Below are positions 6,232 through 16,128 of a DNA stretch of 46,281 bases, piece after piece. The DNA is taken from the IMG/VR virus record IMGVR_UViG_3300047560_001606, positions 1 to 46,281 of that record. One strand, written 5' to 3'. The position numbers and the translations under genes were made by a program. The notes under the pieces were generated by a model, which made no database searches, was not told the DNA's origin, and worked only from the letters and a program-made list of their open reading frames with translations. The stretch comes from a virus. Positions within the stretch are counted from its first letter, which is position 1; each line of letters opens with the position of its first letter.

Positions 6232-8721
6232 ATGGCAGTTTCTGAAAACAAAGTTGACGATAACGCAGTTACTGGCACCGATGATACATCAACTGCCAGT
6301 GAAGCAAGTGGCACAACACCGCCTTCGTCCTCTACTGGTAGCAAATCAGCTCGTTCTACAACTGCTAGCGCTGATTACAATGGACCAAAAATACCAGGCG
6401 TGAGGATGATTAACCCTCTCAGTCAATTCAGTAGTTACACATATTCACTAGTTCTGTACATGATGACACCCGAAGCATTTACTAACTTCACACTTGCTGG
6501 CGGCTCGATGTCTGGTATCAAAGGCAAGGGTAAGGGTGTGTACATCGTGGCACAAAGTGGCGGTATCAATGGTGATATTGAAGACAGAGCGATTACATTC
6601 TCAGGCAAACTAGGCTCAGGGCAACGAGGACTAGACTACTTTATTGATGATTTATCTGTTACTACTTACATGCCTGCCGGCGGCGGCGAGGGAGCAACTG
6701 TTGGTACTGAATTCAAGTTCAAAATTATTCAGCCAACCGGATTTAGTTTCATCCAAGACATTGGTAAAACTAGTCGAGCGATTAATCTTGAAAGTAAAAT
6801 TACAACGAATACCACTATAAACCCACTAGAGCAATTCTATGTCCTTGGTATCAAGTTCTATGGCTATGATGTTAACGGCTCAGTCATGACAGCATCGAGT
6901 CCTGAAGTGCAAGGCTACGACAACGGCGGCAGTGACGGAGATAAGAATGCTGTCATCCAACGATACTTTGGTATTAGTATTAATGAGATGAAGTTCAAAT
7001 TAGACAATAAAGTAACATTTTATGATATTAAAGCATCGCCCGCTGCAGATCTTTTTGCTTATGGTACAATCAATAGTACCATCAAAAAAGACTTTACATT
7101 AGTAGCAGGAACAGTAGCAGAAGCGTTAGGAGCTGTGGATGGAGAGGGTATTAGAGGTTTATCAGAAGTACTCAACAACGAAGGTCAAGATCAAAAAGAT
7201 CGTGGCGTTATTGATACGTCAATAAAATACACATTTGAATTTTATGACGAAAACGGCAATAAAGTAGAACCTAAAGAAAGCGTGATTGGTAAGAGTGGTC
7301 TCGTGGATAAAACAATCGCAACAGCGGAAAATGCTCCTATTTCTGATGCTACTGACTTGAGTAAAGTAACTGTTGCTGATAGTTACAAAGCCGGTAGTAT
7401 TCCTAAAGGCAGAAAAACAATTTCTGTTCCTGCCGGCACCAGTCTCGTAAGCGTAGTCGATAACATCATTGTTAAAAGCAACTTCATTAGTGACGCACTA
7501 ACGAAAACAATCAGTCAGGATGCAGAGGCACAATCTGTCAAAAAATCACCGACGGCAACCCTACAATGGTATTCGATGTCGCCGTATGCTGTTCCTCGTG
7601 CTAGAGAGAATGGTAACTGGGTTTGTGACATCACGTATCAAATCAGACCATTTAGTGTACCATACATACGAAGTGATATCGTAGGAGTCACGAGTAAGTA
7701 TGATGGACCTTACAAGTTCTATCATTACTACTTTACTGGACAAAATAGTGAAGTGCTAGAATACTCGCAGCAATTTGATAATTTGTATTTCATGTTGGCG
7801 GATATGCCAACTAACTCAGATGCTGATCCTGTCGATAAGCCTAAAGATGATACTCCACGTGCGGTATCTAATGCTGTGGAAGGCACTAACAAAGCAGGCA
7901 ATACAAACAAAGCAGGACAACTAAACGACATGGTCAAAGCTCAGTTGTATAGTCCCGCTGATACAAACAAAGCAAAGTTAAAAATATTAGGTGACCCAGA
8001 TTATCTAGCAACAAACATTGGTGTTACCTATCAACCAGGAACTAAGTATTTTAACAAAGACCATAGTATTAACATCAACAGCGGTCAAGTATTCATTCAA
8101 TTAAATTTTAATACTGCGGATGATTACAGTATCACCGAAAGAGGAAATCCATCTGGAACAGGATTACTTAATGTTAGTGATAAAGTTCAGTTCTATGAGT
8201 CAACTGCTGCCAAAGATGTAGGTATCGATGGTATGGTGTTCAATGTAATTAAAGTAACAAGTACTCTTTCTAAAGGAGTATTCTTACAAATTCTTGACTG
8301 TAAGGTGCCGCTATTAGATGACTTAGTTGGTCAAGATAATGCTGCTGGCTCATCAGTTGATGAAAGTGGCAGAATGACAAATGAGGGTGATGCTAGAACT
8401 ACTGATTCTGCTTCAAAATCTACGCCGGTCAACAATAAAGCATCAGCGACCAGTGCTAACGGACCAGCGTCCGGAGGGAACGCCAGTGAAGTCACGGCGG
8501 CAGTTGATACTAGAACTACCAACACTCCAGCAACAACGCCCAGTAATACTGATACTACCACTAACGCAAGAGATTCTGGAACTACAGAAAATACAAGCTC
8601 ATCAGCACAAGCAATATCTGACCCTGTAAATAATACATTACAGGGTTCTACAGTACTTGATGATACCGTTACATCTAGAGCAGAACAAACAAGTGATGAA
8701 GATAATCAACGAGAAGCATAA
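6232..8721 (+). CDS. large baseplate hub-type structural protein
   Basis: An 829-residue protein. Residues 1-~50 are a Ser/Thr-rich, low-complexity tail. The folded part starts at NPLSQFSSYTYSLVLYM (~61) and contains IDDLSVTTYMPAGGG, then FKIIQPTGFSFIQDI, and around residue 500 YYFTGQNSEVLEYSQQFD. It is followed by a second domain with ILGDPDYLATNIGV and SININSGQVFIQLNF. The final ~125 residues are again Ser/Thr/Asn-rich and look disordered. Placement between gp53 and gp5 suggests a hub role like gp27, but I see no definite T4 gp27 signature. Virion structural protein is well supported; hub is inferred. Confidence 0.5.
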   Translation: MAVSENKVDDNAVTGTDDTSTASEASGTTPPSSSTGSKSARSTTASADYNGPKIPGVRMINPLSQFSSYTYSLVLYMMTPEAFTNFTLAGGSMSGIKGKGKGVYIVAQSGGINGDIEDRAITFSGKLGSGQRGLDYFIDDLSVTTYMPAGGGEGATVGTEFKFKIIQPTGFSFIQDIGKTSRAINLESKITTNTTINPLEQFYVLGIKFYGYDVNGSVMTASSPEVQGYDNGGSDGDKNAVIQRYFGISINEMKFKLDNKVTFYDIKASPAADLFAYGTINSTIKKDFTLVAGTVAEALGAVDGEGIRGLSEVLNNEGQDQKDRGVIDTSIKYTFEFYDENGNKVEPKESVIGKSGLVDKTIATAENAPISDATDLSKVTVADSYKAGSIPKGRKTISVPAGTSLVSVVDNIIVKSNFISDALTKTISQDAEAQSVKKSPTATLQWYSMSPYAVPRARENGNWVCDITYQIRPFSVPYIRSDIVGVTSKYDGPYKFYHYYFTGQNSEVLEYSQQFDNLYFMLADMPTNSDADPVDKPKDDTPRAVSNAVEGTNKAGNTNKAGQLNDMVKAQLYSPADTNKAKLKILGDPDYLATNIGVTYQPGTKYFNKDHSININSGQVFIQLNFNTADDYSITERGNPSGTGLLNVSDKVQFYESTAAKDVGIDGMVFNVIKVTSTLSKGVFLQILDCKVPLLDDLVGQDNAAGSSVDESGRMTNEGDARTTDSASKSTPVNNKASATSANGPASGGNASEVTAAVDTRTTNTPATTPSNTDTTTNARDSGTTENTSSSAQAISDPVNNTLQGSTVLDDTVTSRAEQTSDEDNQREA

Positions 8722-8723
8722 CT

Positions 8724-10175
8724 ATGGCAACCAACGTACAACATAAAGGCCAAAAACCAACAAAAGCATATGCGGAATCTGGCGCAGGAAATACATCAGG
8801 GCCATTTATCGGCGTTGTAAAAAACAATGTAGATAAGACACACAGCGGTAAGATAGAGGTCTACATAGCTGCATTTGGCGGAAGCGATCCCGATTCGTCT
8901 AGAAACTGGACACCGGTAAGTTACATGAGTCCATTCATTGGAATCTCAAGCTCTGGTAAGAATCCTAAATCTGGGCCAGACAAATCAGGCGACGGCGGCT
9001 ACCTAGGTAATCCGAACAGCTACGGCTTCTGGGCATCATCTCCTGATATTGGCACAGAAGTAGTGTGTATCTTTATTAACGGTAACAAAAGTCAAGGCTA
9101 TTACATCGGCTGTGTGCCAAAAGTAGGATTGGTACAGATGGTGCCAGCGATTGGGGCATCTTCAAAAGTAAAACCAAATGATGCCGAAGCTAGCTCATAT
9201 GCGGGAGCAAATAGACTACCAACAAACGAAATAAACACTGCTAATCCTAATGTACGAGACAGCAGTCAACCATACAATGAAACTAAACCAGTTCATAGTT
9301 ATCAATCGAGCATCTATGCCCAACAGGGGTTGATCAGAGATGATATTCGTGGGGTAATCGGTAGTAGCGCTCAGCGAGAATCGCCAAGTCGAGTATTCGG
9401 CATCTCTACGCCAGGTGGAGCAATTTATGAAGGCGGCTACAACGCGGCAACACTCGGTACCGCAGTAAAGAACGGCGTTGATCCTAGTAAACTAAAACAA
9501 CTTGGTAGAACCGGCGGACACACATTCGTCATGGATGACGGCTCATTACAGGGAAAAGATCAGCACATTAGATTACGAACATCAGCTGGACATCAAATTA
9601 CAATGAGTGATAGTGGTCAAACATTATTCATCACTCACGCTAACGGTCAAAGTTGGGTAGAATTAGGAAAAGAAGGTACAATCGACATCTACTCTACAAA
9701 TTCATTCAATGTTCGAACACATGGAGACATCAATTTCCACGCTGATAGAGACATTAATTTACATGCAGGTAGAAATCTGAATGTAAATGCGGAATCAATT
9801 AGTCACGAAAGTACAAAAGATTACTCAGTTAGAGCTGGCGGTTCATTCAAGGGATATACGGTGAACTCGTTCACATTCAAAGCAGATGCTAGTATTGCCA
9901 TGTCAACTAGCGGCAGCTTTGGTCTAAAATCAGATGGCGTAATGAGTATCAAAGGTTCAAAAGTGAATTTGAATACAGACAGTCCTAATGATGCTCCAGA
10001 TGTGCCAGCAATGTCGAAAACAAAACACACTGATACTCTATTCAGTCAATCAAAGGGCTGGCTATCAGCATCTCCTAATTTGGAGAGTATTGCTACTCGT
10101 GTGCCTACGCATCAACCATTCATTGGTGCTGGCAAGGGTCTCGATATTCCGTTCAATGGTGTAGCAGGAAGCTAA
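8724..10175 (+). CDS. 5: gp5-like baseplate hub/spike protein without a lysozyme domain
   Basis: A 483-residue protein with an N-terminal OB-fold region (~27-140; FIGVVKNNVDKTHSGKIEVY, then PDIGTEVVCIF and GYYIGCV), the arrangement of T4 gp5 and VgrG proteins. From ~318 to 420 there is a run of short polar strands (for example GDINFHADRDINLHAG) that would stack as the triple-stranded beta-helix of the membrane-piercing spike. Between the two, where T4 gp5 carries its T4-lysozyme domain, I see no lysozyme catalytic pattern. This spike therefore probably pierces mechanically, or the phage supplies a lysin from elsewhere. It follows the hub-like gene after a 2-bp gap. Confidence 0.78.
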   Translation: MATNVQHKGQKPTKAYAESGAGNTSGPFIGVVKNNVDKTHSGKIEVYIAAFGGSDPDSSRNWTPVSYMSPFIGISSSGKNPKSGPDKSGDGGYLGNPNSYGFWASSPDIGTEVVCIFINGNKSQGYYIGCVPKVGLVQMVPAIGASSKVKPNDAEASSYAGANRLPTNEINTANPNVRDSSQPYNETKPVHSYQSSIYAQQGLIRDDIRGVIGSSAQRESPSRVFGISTPGGAIYEGGYNAATLGTAVKNGVDPSKLKQLGRTGGHTFVMDDGSLQGKDQHIRLRTSAGHQITMSDSGQTLFITHANGQSWVELGKEGTIDIYSTNSFNVRTHGDINFHADRDINLHAGRNLNVNAESISHESTKDYSVRAGGSFKGYTVNSFTFKADASIAMSTSGSFGLKSDGVMSIKGSKVNLNTDSPNDAPDVPAMSKTKHTDTLFSQSKGWLSASPNLESIATRVPTHQPFIGAGKGLDIPFNGVAGS

Positions 10176-10177
10176 AC

Positions 10178-11941
10178 ATGCCAACAACTCTAGTCAATGC
10201 GCTCAATACATCTACTGCCTCAGCCCCAGAAACTCCAGTAACAGTTGCTCAGATAAATGCTGCTCCCATATCAACAACAACTGCCGGCCCATTGCCGCCA
10301 TCAGCAATACAAGCCCTTACTGCTCAGATAGCATCTAACGCCCAACAATTATCTGAGGGTGAACAACAGGCAGCAGGAGTAGTTAACTCTACTACTGGCA
10401 TAACCACTCGTCAACTCGAAGTGGCCGGCGCAATCGCACCCGGTTCCGGTGCTCTAACTGCAGCTCTAATCAGTAAAGGTATGCCAGCATCTCAGGCGCT
10501 TGAAGGAATGATGACCGGCCCCACAACTGCCACCACGATGGTCAATAGTGTAGTGCCTCAAACACGAGCATTGGAAAGTGTGTTGTCGAAGTCAGCAACA
10601 TCCCTACAGAGTAGTGGTGTTCTCACAGGAAAAGAAAGTGCAGCCCAAGCCGGCGGACCAATTATGGCCGCCGCCGTAATGGGGGTTGGCGCAGTAACTA
10701 GTTTACTCGGAAGCAGTAATCCTGCTTCTGGCCTTGGCCTGAAAATACCAGGCTCGATTGGTAGCTTAGGAGATAATTTATCTAGTGGCAAATTAGCTGG
10801 AGGATTATCTGACAAACTAACATCCGGTGGGATTGCTACCAGCTTAGGCGGCATGTTAGACTCAGCGAAGAACTCAGTCACGGGCGCTCTAGATGGACTA
10901 AAAAGTACAGCAGAAAACGCATTCGCTTCTGTCGAAGGCTCATTCGTGTCACTAAAGGGAGGAGTTACTAACATATTAGGTAAAGCATCAGGCTCAGCAA
11001 ATGAAGTTAAATTAAGTGATGCATCTTTGGCAAATAAAAAAGTTGGATCTGCAAAAGCAGAAGTAGCGGCCCTAGAAGAAGTTGTACTTGACGCTAAAAA
11101 AACTTACAGAGAAGATGACTCCCAAGAAAATGCCACGGCACTAGCCACCGCAGAAAAAAATCTAGCGGCAGCAAAACAAAAAGCAGCAAAGGCCAGTACT
11201 AGCTTTCTCTCAGCATCTACTGCTAGCATTCCTGGTGTATCATCAATTAGTAATACATTAAACTCAGGTCTAAATGCGTTGCCTGGAGGTATAGGAGCAT
11301 TCGCAACACAAGTGTCGTCAAAGACTGGTAGTAATCCACTAACATCGATTATCGCATCAGCTAAATCAGTTAGTGGTTCATCATCGTTTGACTTGTCTAA
11401 AAATGCCGGTGATGTAATGTCAAGTGTAAGTTCATCTCTAAATGGCGCAATGAAAACTGCTATGGGCACTGCTACGGGTGCCCTTGATAAAGCAAAATCT
11501 GCCGCCTCTGGGATGCTAGGTCAACTAGAAACTAGCCTAGCATCGATAGGAAATATGCCAGGGCAAATCAAAATGCCAGTAATGTCAGCGGATGCAGTGT
11601 TACCATCAGCAAAAGCGGCGATTGCTGCCGCTCAAGGTAAATTACTAGGTGACCCACGAATTCCACGACCAGGAGCAGTCACGGAAGAAACAGAATCTAC
11701 GGAAGATCCGGATGAAATAGTCAATAAACAAGCAACTGCTCTTGCCGCGATTGAAGATAAACAGTCAGCAGTAGATATCATTGACCAAAAAATTGCCGCA
11801 ATATTTGAAAAAATAGCAGCTAATACAATTAGTACTGATGAGGGTTACTCTAAAATTCACGCACTACAAGTAGAGCTAGATGCTGCAAATGAAGAATTAT
11901 CTACTGCTCAAGCGAATTACGAAGCGACCGTAAGGGCATAA
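10178..11941 (+). CDS. Ala/Ser-rich coiled-coil tail protein (hub or tape-measure-associated)
   Basis: A 587-residue protein very rich in Ala, Ser, Gly and Thr. Around residues 70-115 there is a recognisable segment (TTRQLEVAGAIAPGSG, then GMPASQALEGMMTG) that I recall from other large phage structural proteins. Hydrophobic Gly-rich stretches (~160-180) follow, then charged heptad-like helices at ~294-338 and ~508-587 that should form coiled coils. It lies between gp5 and gp25, which points to the baseplate hub. A tape-measure role is possible but not shown. No enzyme motif was seen. Its stop codon overlaps the ATAAATA box before the next gene. Confidence 0.45.
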   Translation: MPTTLVNALNTSTASAPETPVTVAQINAAPISTTTAGPLPPSAIQALTAQIASNAQQLSEGEQQAAGVVNSTTGITTRQLEVAGAIAPGSGALTAALISKGMPASQALEGMMTGPTTATTMVNSVVPQTRALESVLSKSATSLQSSGVLTGKESAAQAGGPIMAAAVMGVGAVTSLLGSSNPASGLGLKIPGSIGSLGDNLSSGKLAGGLSDKLTSGGIATSLGGMLDSAKNSVTGALDGLKSTAENAFASVEGSFVSLKGGVTNILGKASGSANEVKLSDASLANKKVGSAKAEVAALEEVVLDAKKTYREDDSQENATALATAEKNLAAAKQKAAKASTSFLSASTASIPGVSSISNTLNSGLNALPGGIGAFATQVSSKTGSNPLTSIIASAKSVSGSSSFDLSKNAGDVMSSVSSSLNGAMKTAMGTATGALDKAKSAASGMLGQLETSLASIGNMPGQIKMPVMSADAVLPSAKAAIAAAQGKLLGDPRIPRPGAVTEETESTEDPDEIVNKQATALAAIEDKQSAVDIIDQKIAAIFEKIAANTISTDEGYSKIHALQVELDAANEELSTAQANYEATVRA

Positions 11942-11944
11942 ATA
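11937..11944 (+). promoter_or_regulatory. CATAAATA box overlapping the stop codon and close to the gp25 start
   Basis: CATAAATACACTATGG (11937-11952) contains the late-promoter core and the ATG of the gp25-like gene only 4 bases later. The same 16-mer with one change occurs at 34770-34785. If it is a promoter, transcription would begin at or next to the ATG, giving a nearly leaderless message. No Shine-Dalgarno is present in between. Confidence 0.4.
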
Positions 11945-11948
11945 CACT

Positions 11949-12380
11949 ATGGCACTATTCACCGGCTTTTCCACAATCGATATTAATCAACCAACATCAA
12001 GAATCGTTGATGGGCTTGTTATTGAGAATAAAATACTGGGTAAAAAATTCAAACTAACCGATAAAGAATTGATAGTAAGAGACCTAATGAATTCATTATC
12101 GATAAAGCAAGGTGAAAAAGTAGGTAATCCCGAATATGGCACATCGATATGGAGCTATGTGTTTGACCCAAGCACATCAGTTCTACACGAAGAGATGAAA
12201 ATTGAAGTTCGTCGTGTTGTTGCCTTGGACCCAAGAGTAACTTTACATTCGTGCGTAGTCACTCCTAGTGAGAATGAAGTAGCTATTGAGATGGAAGTTG
12301 AATACAATCCACTAGGCGAAATCGACACGATTGGCTTAAGTCTCAGTAAAAGTACCGGCACAGTATCAAAAACTTCATAA
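11949..12380 (+). CDS. 25: gp25-like baseplate wedge protein
   Basis: A 143-residue member of the gp25/IraD-like family of contractile-tail wedge proteins (also in type VI secretion as TssE). The typical order is visible: LIVRDLMNSLSIKQGEKVGNP (about residues 39-58, partly quoted), then EYGTSIWSYVFDP, a helix rich in Glu/Arg (HEEMKIEVRRVVAL) and a final strand pair ending EVEYNPLGEIDTIGL. Length matches T4 gp25 (132). It binds gp6 in the wedge, and the gp6-like gene is immediately downstream. The start has no obvious ribosome-binding site; see the overlapping box at 11937. Confidence 0.85.
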   Translation: MALFTGFSTIDINQPTSRIVDGLVIENKILGKKFKLTDKELIVRDLMNSLSIKQGEKVGNPEYGTSIWSYVFDPSTSVLHEEMKIEVRRVVALDPRVTLHSCVVTPSENEVAIEMEVEYNPLGEIDTIGLSLSKSTGTVSKTS

Positions 12381-12400
12381 AAGCCACTGATTTCTGCTCT

Positions 12401-12408
12401 GATAAATA
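12401..12408 (+). promoter_or_regulatory. late-promoter-like box GATAAATA before gp6
   Basis: GATAAATACTAA lies in the 49-bp gap between the gp25-like and gp6-like genes, 21 bp before the ATG at 12430. By analogy with T4 late promoters, RNA would start about 6 bases after the box, leaving a short leader with GGGAAA as a weak ribosome-binding site. Confidence 0.6.
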
Positions 12409-12429
12409 CTAAATCACGGGAAATCTAAC

Positions 12430-15400
12430 ATGGCATCAACATCAAGACAATCAAGTTTATTCGGCGCACAAGACTGGCAGAAACTGTATCAGGCATACAG
12501 TAGTGCCGATTTACAGTCATACGACTACGAGTCGTTGCGTAAAAACTTCATTGACTATCTGACAGCTAACTATCCCGAGACATTTAATGACTACGTTGAG
12601 TCAAGTGAATTCGTAGCCCTACTTGATGTCATGGCATACATGGGTCAAGCCCTAGCATTCCGTGGTGATCTAAACGCTCGTGAAAACTTTCTTGATACCG
12701 CTCAACGCCGTGATTCAGTTATCAAATTAGCAAACTTGATTAGTTACAATCCTAAACGAAATAATGCGGCTCAAGGATTAGTAAAAGTTACAGCGTTATC
12801 TACTACAGAAAATATCACTGATATCAACGGTAATAACTTGGGTGGTAGAACAATCTCCTGGAATGATCCATCAAATGCTACTTGGCAAGAGCAATTTAAC
12901 ACAATCATTAACGCAACGCTACTGAATAATCAGAGAATAGGCAAACCAGGCAACAGTCAGGATCTCCTCGGTATTAAAACCGATGAGTATACTATCAATA
13001 TTCCAGCATCACAATTACCAATAGTGACATATCAGTCACAAGTAGGTGGCACCACAATGAACTTTGAACTAACATCAGTGTCTAGTTTAAATCAATCATA
13101 CTTGTATGAGCTGCCACCTGCTCCTAATAGTCAATTTAATATCTTGTACAGAAATGACAAGTTGGGTTATGGTAGCATCAATACAGGATTCTTCTTCTAT
13201 TTCAAGCAAGGTAGTTTACAAACTGTAGATTTCAGTTTTACAGAAGCAATCCAAAACAATATGCAGTTGATAAAAGTGCAGGGAGTGAATAATGACGACA
13301 CCTGGTTGTACAAACTAGATACTGCTGGTACACCTACTGAACTGTGGACACAAGTACAAAATGTTTACACATCAGCAACCGATAGTAATGGTGCCGTAGT
13401 AAAGAGCTTGTACAGCGTGACTAGTAGAGCTAATGACGAAGTTACTTATGTTTTTGGCGACGGGGTGTTCTCTACTGTTCCAACAGGAAGTTATCGTGCG
13501 TATGTTCGCAGTAGTAATGCTCTACAATACACAATCAATCCGGCAGAAATGTCTGGTGTAAATGTAGATATCAACTACATTAGTCGCAGTGGCCGCCAAG
13601 AAACACTAACGGTCACATTCTCCCTACAGACACCAAACAGCACTGCTCAAAATCGCGAGTCATTATCAGCAATCAAAGAACGAGCACCTGCTAGATTCTA
13701 CACTCAAAATCGTATGGTCAATGGCGAAGACTACACAAGTTTCCCGTTCACCCTCTACAACTCCATCATCAAATCAAAAGCACTCAATCGTAGTTCAATT
13801 GGTGTATCGCGTAACCTAGATTTGTTAGATCCAACAGGTAAGTATTCTTCAACCAATGTGTTCGCTGACGATGGCGCACTTACATTTGATAACTCGCCAT
13901 ACACTACTACATTCTCTACATCAAGTACATACTATGCGACTGAGTTCTTGAGTTCGACATTGCCAAATTTATTAGCTAAATCAGGCACTCTACATTACTA
14001 CCACACATATTACAAAAAGTTTCCAGAAACTCAAGAGTCACTAGCAACTCGTTGGTGGTTAACATCAATCAACGGCACACAAGTAACTGGTTATTTCTAC
14101 ACTCAAGGCACAGACACTGGAGACAAAGCGCCTATTGCTGTAGGTTCATTTAGTAGTACAAGCGCAAAATACATCACTAAGGGCGCCCTAATTCAATTTG
14201 TGCCGGTTAATTCAAACCAGTATTTTGATGAAAATAATAGACTGACCTCAGTAAATACAGGCAAGCAGAGTATCTGGGTAGCAGTCGAAGGCGTTGTCGG
14301 TGACGGTTACAACTACGGTATAGGTAATTTAAGTTCTGGTCTTGGACCAATTACACTAAGTGGCTATGTCCCAAAGAATGTAAAAATTACAGACATTAAG
14401 GGTATTGTACCAGAGTTCAGTACAACATTGAGTACCGCTATTAGTTCCGCTTCTCTTGCTAAAATTAGATTGAAACAAAACTTTGCTCTACAATTTAGTA
14501 ACGGCAAGATTGCTACGGATGAGCGCTGGTCAATAATTGACATCCCAGCATACACCGAGACACCAGCATACAATGACTACATTGTTAAATTCGAATACAA
14601 CGCAACCGACAGTATCTACACTGTATCTATTAGAACAGTTTCTTATTCATTCTCTAGCGTATCCGATGTAAGATTTACCTATGATAGTTCTCAGAGAGTT
14701 TATGATCCAAAAACAGGCCAAGTTCTTTCTGATTATGTGAATGTACTAGTTGCTTCGGCTACCAACGGCACCACAAACAACTATCTTAATGTCATCGGTC
14801 AACCAGTACAGAGTGACGGTTATTCAGATGACTTTCAAGTAACAGTGTCACCAATCAATCAGACTACAGGTTACTCTAGTAATCCAAACTTTTTTAGCGA
14901 ATTAACCGGCAGTGCCCAATCTCCAATAATTAGCGTAAGCGCCGCCGTCTTCTTCTCAGTTGCCACTGGTCAAGCAGATGGGTTGACTACGACACAATTA
15001 CTATCAAATGGTACGGTTGTGTACAGTAACTCATTGACATCGTTGGCGCAAGTTAGTGACTCGGTTTATGAATATGAGACAGGTCAAGTATTCTATTGTC
15101 CCGATGCGCTAAGTGTAAACCTCACTGCGGAAATCAGCGTTGGTACTAACTACTATCTAGTAACTGCTACATGTAATATTGAGCATAAGTTAACTAGCGG
15201 CAAGAAAGTAACAATTAAGGGAGCTGGCGAAACGGATACTACCCGCCCGTACAACGGCACATTCGTCATCACTAAGATAGACGAAAAAACATTTACTTAT
15301 CGGACTGAGACTACAGTTCAGCTCGATACTCCGATAACCAATCACGCAATCGTAGCTAATCGTTTCTATTCTTCATCTGAAATCCCAGCAACATACCCAA

Positions 15401-16071
15401 TTGTCCTTGAGTTATCAGATGTAACTGACGATTACAAAGCCGCAGTTGGCAAAGGCGGCCTAAACTTTCAATATCGTCACAATAGCGGTCAAACTAGTAG
15501 AATTGATCCAGCGACATCAAATATCATTGATTTGTATCTAGTCACGCAAAGCTATTACACTAATTACATGAACTGGATTAGTGACACGACCGGAACACTA
15601 AGTGAGCCAGATAAACCCACACTAAGTGAATTACAACAGAGCTATGGCGACCTAGAAAGCTACAAGATGGTCAGTGATAGCGTTGTTTTGAACAGCGTAA
15701 CATTCAAGCCGTTGTTCGGCAGCAAAGCCGCCCCAGCTCTTCGAGCAACCATCAAAGTTGTGAAAAATACTAAGTCCACCGCTAGCGAAACTCAAATACG
15801 CAGTAGTGTACTCTCAGCAATGAATACATACTTCTCTATTGATAACTGGAACTTTGGCGACAAATTCTATTTCTCGGAATTAAGTGCTTATCTACATAGT
15901 GAGCTAGGTTCAATGATTTCATCTGTAATCTTGGTATCTAGTGATCCAACAGCAAAGTTCGGTGATATGTACGAAGTTCGCAGTGCTCCTCACGAAATAT
16001 TCGTCAACGGCGCCACTATTAGCGACATCGTTGTACTCAGTAGTTTGACTGCCAGTAATATGAACCGATAA
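12430..16071 (+). CDS. 6: gp6-like baseplate wedge protein, enlarged
   Basis: A 1213-residue protein whose first ~120 residues match the start of gp6 proteins: DYESLRKNFIDYLTANYP, then a helix with EFVALLDVMAYMGQALAF, then ARENFLDTAQRRDSVIKLA and YNPKRNNAAQG. A gp6/baseplate-J-type middle follows with ERAPARFYTQNRMVNGEDY around residues 416-434, the segment that matches IKRETQQRCVTATDY in T4 gp6. The C-terminal third also looks gp6-like (LSELQQSYGDLESYKMVSDS, then FGDKFYFSELSAYLHSEL). It is nearly twice the length of T4 gp6 (660). The extra sequence between ~480 and ~1050 is beta-rich and Ser/Thr/Asn-rich, like decoration or fibre-type insertions. gp6 forms the inner ring that holds the wedges together. 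Confidence 0.82.
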   Translation: MASTSRQSSLFGAQDWQKLYQAYSSADLQSYDYESLRKNFIDYLTANYPETFNDYVESSEFVALLDVMAYMGQALAFRGDLNARENFLDTAQRRDSVIKLANLISYNPKRNNAAQGLVKVTALSTTENITDINGNNLGGRTISWNDPSNATWQEQFNTIINATLLNNQRIGKPGNSQDLLGIKTDEYTINIPASQLPIVTYQSQVGGTTMNFELTSVSSLNQSYLYELPPAPNSQFNILYRNDKLGYGSINTGFFFYFKQGSLQTVDFSFTEAIQNNMQLIKVQGVNNDDTWLYKLDTAGTPTELWTQVQNVYTSATDSNGAVVKSLYSVTSRANDEVTYVFGDGVFSTVPTGSYRAYVRSSNALQYTINPAEMSGVNVDINYISRSGRQETLTVTFSLQTPNSTAQNRESLSAIKERAPARFYTQNRMVNGEDYTSFPFTLYNSIIKSKALNRSSIGVSRNLDLLDPTGKYSSTNVFADDGALTFDNSPYTTTFSTSSTYYATEFLSSTLPNLLAKSGTLHYYHTYYKKFPETQESLATRWWLTSINGTQVTGYFYTQGTDTGDKAPIAVGSFSSTSAKYITKGALIQFVPVNSNQYFDENNRLTSVNTGKQSIWVAVEGVVGDGYNYGIGNLSSGLGPITLSGYVPKNVKITDIKGIVPEFSTTLSTAISSASLAKIRLKQNFALQFSNGKIATDERWSIIDIPAYTETPAYNDYIVKFEYNATDSIYTVSIRTVSYSFSSVSDVRFTYDSSQRVYDPKTGQVLSDYVNVLVASATNGTTNNYLNVIGQPVQSDGYSDDFQVTVSPINQTTGYSSNPNFFSELTGSAQSPIISVSAAVFFSVATGQADGLTTTQLLSNGTVVYSNSLTSLAQVSDSVYEYETGQVFYCPDALSVNLTAEISVGTNYYLVTATCNIEHKLTSGKKVTIKGAGETDTTRPYNGTFVITKIDEKTFTYRTETTVQLDTPITNHAIVANRFYSSSEIPATYPIVLELSDVTDDYKAAVGKGGLNFQYRHNSGQTSRIDPATSNIIDLYLVTQSYYTNYMNWISDTTGTLSEPDKPTLSELQQSYGDLESYKMVSDSVVLNSVTFKPLFGSKAAPALRATIKVVKNTKSTASETQIRSSVLSAMNTYFSIDNWNFGDKFYFSELSAYLHSELGSMISSVILVSSDPTAKFGDMYEVRSAPHEIFVNGATISDIVVLSSLTASNMNR

Positions 16072-16092
16072 GAAAACAGTGGTTTTTGCCGA

Positions 16093-16100
16093 GATAAATA
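16093..16100 (+). promoter_or_regulatory. late-promoter-like box GATAAATA before the giant gene
   Basis: GATAAATACTTAATC lies 28 bp before the ATG at 16129, inside the 57-bp gap after gp6. AGGTAAAG downstream of it can serve as ribosome-binding site, with a spacing of about 12 bases. Confidence 0.6.
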
Positions 16101-16128
16101 CTTAATCTACAATAGGTAAAGTATTAAC

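Noticed and set aside
10558-11469. Long antisense frames opposite the Ala/Ser-rich tail protein (10558-10974 and 11104-11469, minus)
   Set aside because: They mirror a low-complexity gene, have no recognisable domain or start signal and lie wholly within a convincing coding region.
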